From: Paracoccaceae bacterium
GTDB lineage: Bacteria; Pseudomonadota; Alphaproteobacteria; Rhodobacterales; Rhodobacteraceae
DNA length: 5,541 nt
Direction of reading: 5' to 3'
NCBI GenBank assembly: GCA_023260935.1
Contig: JALQTL010000041.1
Coordinates: forward strand, 1-5,541
Made by a program: the position numbers and the translations under genes. Below, piece after piece: positions 4,367-5,541 of the stretch. The notes below the pieces were generated by a model. That model did not search any database. It had not been told where the DNA came from and saw nothing but the letters and a program-made list of their open reading frames with translations. Each line of letters begins with the position of its first letter. Position 1 is the stretch's first letter.

Positions 4367-5305
4367 ATGACTTCCCCCAAGGTAAACCGCCGTTCGGCCC
4401 TGATCGCCGCGGCTGCCTTTCCCTTCGTGCCCGCACTGCTTTCGGCCCGCCCGGCACAGGCTGCTGCCGGCATGCTGGGTCCCCAGACACCGGTATTCAA
4501 CCGGTTCAAGCTGGGCGGTTTCGAAGTGACGACGATTCTGGCGGGCACACGCCCGGTTGAAAATCCGAGCGAGATCTTCGGACTGAACGCGACACCCGAG
4601 GAATTCAAGGCCGCATCCGATGCTGCCTTCCTGCCCACCGATGTGGCGCAGTTCTTCTTTACCCCCACGGTGGTGAACACCGGGGCGGAACTTGTGCTGT
4701 TCGACACCGGCCTGTCCGCGGAAGGCACCACGACCGCCCTTGCCGCGGCGGGCATCAGCCCCGATCAGGTGGATGTGGTGGTTCTGACGCATATGCACGG
4801 CGACCATATCGGCGGGATGATGACTACCGAAGGCACGCCCACCTTCGCCAATGCGCGCTATGTAACGGGCGGCGTCGAACACAACCATTGGTCAGCCGCA
4901 GGGAACGAGGGCTTCGACAAGTCCGTCAAGCCGATGAACGACAAGTTCACCTTCCTTGATGATGGTGGCAGCGTCGCGTCGGGGATCACCGCCAAGCTGG
5001 CGGCCGGGCATACCCCGGGCCATATGGTCTATATGATCGAAAGCGAAGGCAAGTCGCTGGCTGTCACCGCCGATACGGCAAACCACTATGTGTGGTCGCT
5101 GGCCTATCCCGAGTGGGAAGTCCGCTTCGACATGGACAAGGCCGCCGCCGCCGCCACACGCAAGGAGGTGTTCGGCATGCTGGCCGCCGACCGGATCCCC
5201 TTCATCGGCTATCACATGCCTTTCCCCGGAATGGGCTTTGTCGAGGCGCAGAGCAGCGGCTTCCGCTATGTGCCTGCCAGCTATCAGATGATGCTGAACG
5301 GCTGA
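4367..5305 (+). CDS. MBL-fold metallo-hydrolase with probable Tat signal peptide
   Basis: A 312-residue protein from the ATG at 4367. The N-terminus has NRRSALIAAAAFPFVPALL, a twin-arginine (RRSAL) and hydrophobic stretch. A likely cleavage site follows RPAQA (residues 28-32), pointing to export of a folded, metal-loaded enzyme to the periplasm. The metallo-beta-lactamase fold is clear: VLFDTG near 110-115; THMHGDHIGG with His142, His144, Asp146 and His147; AGHTPGH with His215; TADTANH with Asp236; GYHMPFPG with His283. This is a full di-metal ligand set. Family members hydrolyse lactones, phosphotriesters, thioesters or beta-lactams. The Tat signal and layout recall periplasmic lactonase/phosphotriesterase-like members, but the substrate cannot be named. 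The gene is in the same direction as the metallopeptidase, with 104 bases between them, and ends before a strong terminator. Confidence 0.92.
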   Translation: MTSPKVNRRSALIAAAAFPFVPALLSARPAQAAAGMLGPQTPVFNRFKLGGFEVTTILAGTRPVENPSEIFGLNATPEEFKAASDAAFLPTDVAQFFFTPTVVNTGAELVLFDTGLSAEGTTTALAAAGISPDQVDVVVLTHMHGDHIGGMMTTEGTPTFANARYVTGGVEHNHWSAAGNEGFDKSVKPMNDKFTFLDDGGSVASGITAKLAAGHTPGHMVYMIESEGKSLAVTADTANHYVWSLAYPEWEVRFDMDKAAAAATRKEVFGMLAADRIPFIGYHMPFPGMGFVEAQSSGFRYVPASYQMMLNG

Positions 5306-5330
5306 TCGCATCGGCGTCACAACGCCTTGC

Positions 5331-5361
5331 CGGGCCGTCCCTTGCCGGGGCGGCCCGTTTT
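5331..5361 (+). terminator. Intrinsic terminator after the MBL-fold hydrolase
   Basis: CGGGCCGTCCC (5331-5341) pairs with GGGGCGGCCCG (5347-5357) as an 11-bp stem with one G-U pair and a 5-base loop (TTGCC). TTTT (5358-5361) follows at once. It lies 25 bases after the stop codon and separates the hydrolase from the following kinase gene. A smaller hairpin, GGCGT-CACA-ACGCC (5313-5326), precedes it. Confidence 0.85.
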
Positions 5362-5402
5362 GCATCCGCCCCCTGCTTTTGCCCTGCCGCGCTGCGAGGG
5401 CG

Positions 5403-5449
5403 CTTTTCGGCGGGCGTTGTTGGCGCTAACATAGGGGCTGACGAAAGGA
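5403..5449 (+). promoter_or_regulatory. Candidate promoter and RBS of the PfkB-type kinase gene
   Basis: TAACAT (5427-5432) resembles a -10 box at four of six bases. Spaced 18 bases upstream is CTTTTC (5403-5408), a poor -35. GAAAGGA (5443-5449) is a good SD six bases before the ATG at 5456. The SD is well supported; the promoter is tentative. The preceding terminator implies that the kinase gene needs its own promoter in this stretch. Confidence 0.4.
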
Positions 5450-5455
5450 TCGCCC

Positions 5456-5541
5456 ATGCAAGCCCCCATCCTGACCCTGACGCTGAACCCCGCCCTTGAT
5501 ATGGCAACCGAGGTGCCGGACATTCTGCCCGGTCAGAAGCT
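5456..5541 (+). CDS. PfkB-family phosphofructokinase-like sugar kinase, N-terminal fragment
   Basis: The first 28 codons of a gene running off the right edge. The protein starts MQAPILTLTLNPALDMATEV and continues PDILPGQKL. 'ILTLTLNPALD' is the characteristic first strand and substrate loop of PfkB-type hexose kinases (1-phosphofructokinase FruK, 6-phosphofructokinase PfkB, tagatose-6-phosphate kinase LacC). These phosphorylate sugar phosphates with ATP in the cytoplasm. The Asp in NPALD is the family's substrate-binding residue. The visible part cannot decide between FruK and PfkB activities, so no symbol is given. The start is supported by GAAAGGA six bases upstream, and the gene is separated from the hydrolase by an intrinsic terminator. 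Confidence 0.87.
   Translation, partial: MQAPILTLTLNPALDMATEVPDILPGQK

Noticed and set aside
3843..4490. Minus-strand open frame of 215 codons over the metallopeptidase
   Set aside because: The plus strand carries an intact HELAHH zincin in the same place; the minus frame has no recognisable domain.
4331..4888. Minus-strand open frames over the 5' half of the MBL-hydrolase gene
   Set aside because: They are antisense to the HMHGDH-containing enzyme and lack a plausible start signal or domain.
5143..5157. GCC triplet run that looks like a microsatellite
   Set aside because: It encodes a short alanine run inside the MBL hydrolase and is ordinary for GC-rich coding DNA.
1..5541. CRISPR array, insertion sequence, tRNA or rRNA, or phage/defence module
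   Set aside because: No direct-repeat array, transposase, terminal repeats, structural-RNA signature or defence-type domain was seen on either strand.

Overview
The window is GC-rich chromosomal DNA with tightly packed genes. It most likely comes from an alphaproteobacterium of the Rhodobacterales (Paracoccus/Rhodobacter-like). The grounds are protein style: a cysteine-free GluRS with an HVGN signature, a short zincin next to gltX, and a PfkB-type kinase beginning 'LTLTLNPALD'. A tandem glycine riboswitch precedes gcvT. The genus cannot be fixed from this sequence alone.

Layout, left to right. (1) 1-79, minus: the first 26 codons of gcvT, the T-protein of the glycine cleavage system. (2) 80-365, minus: its regulatory region, with a candidate promoter (335-364), a tandem two-aptamer glycine riboswitch (148-323), a short leader with two small hairpins, and a Shine-Dalgarno (SD) sequence. 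(3) 414-983, plus: a gamma-glutamylcyclotransferase-like protein. Its tail overlaps by 20 bp the tail of (4) 964-2367, minus: a 12-helix MATE-family efflux transporter. (5) 2374-3705, minus: gltX, glutamyl-tRNA synthetase, directly upstream of the MATE gene and in the same reading frame, so the two look like one transcription unit. (6) 3852-4262, plus: a small HExxH zincin-like metallopeptidase, divergent from gltX. (7) 4367-5305, plus: a metallo-beta-lactamase-fold hydrolase with a probable Tat signal peptide, closed by a strong intrinsic terminator (5331-5361). (8) 5456-5541, plus: the start of a PfkB-family phosphofructokinase-like sugar kinase.

The genes are mostly housekeeping and do not form one obvious pathway. 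The clearest regulatory unit is glycine sensing. When glycine is plentiful, the riboswitch is expected to raise gcvT expression so that glycine is broken down to CO2, ammonia and methylene-tetrahydrofolate. No intrinsic terminator lies between the aptamers and gcvT, so control of translation is more likely than attenuation. I can draw a set of alternative pairings for this, which are hypothetical.

I found no mobile element, CRISPR array, tRNA or rRNA, and no convincing undescribed multi-gene system. The points worth a second look are the riboswitch expression platform, the hairpin-spanned in-frame gltX/MATE junction, the Tyr-to-Ser change in the cyclotransferase signature, a possibly leaderless metallopeptidase mRNA, and two similar GCAC/GTGC dyads before the exported hydrolase.
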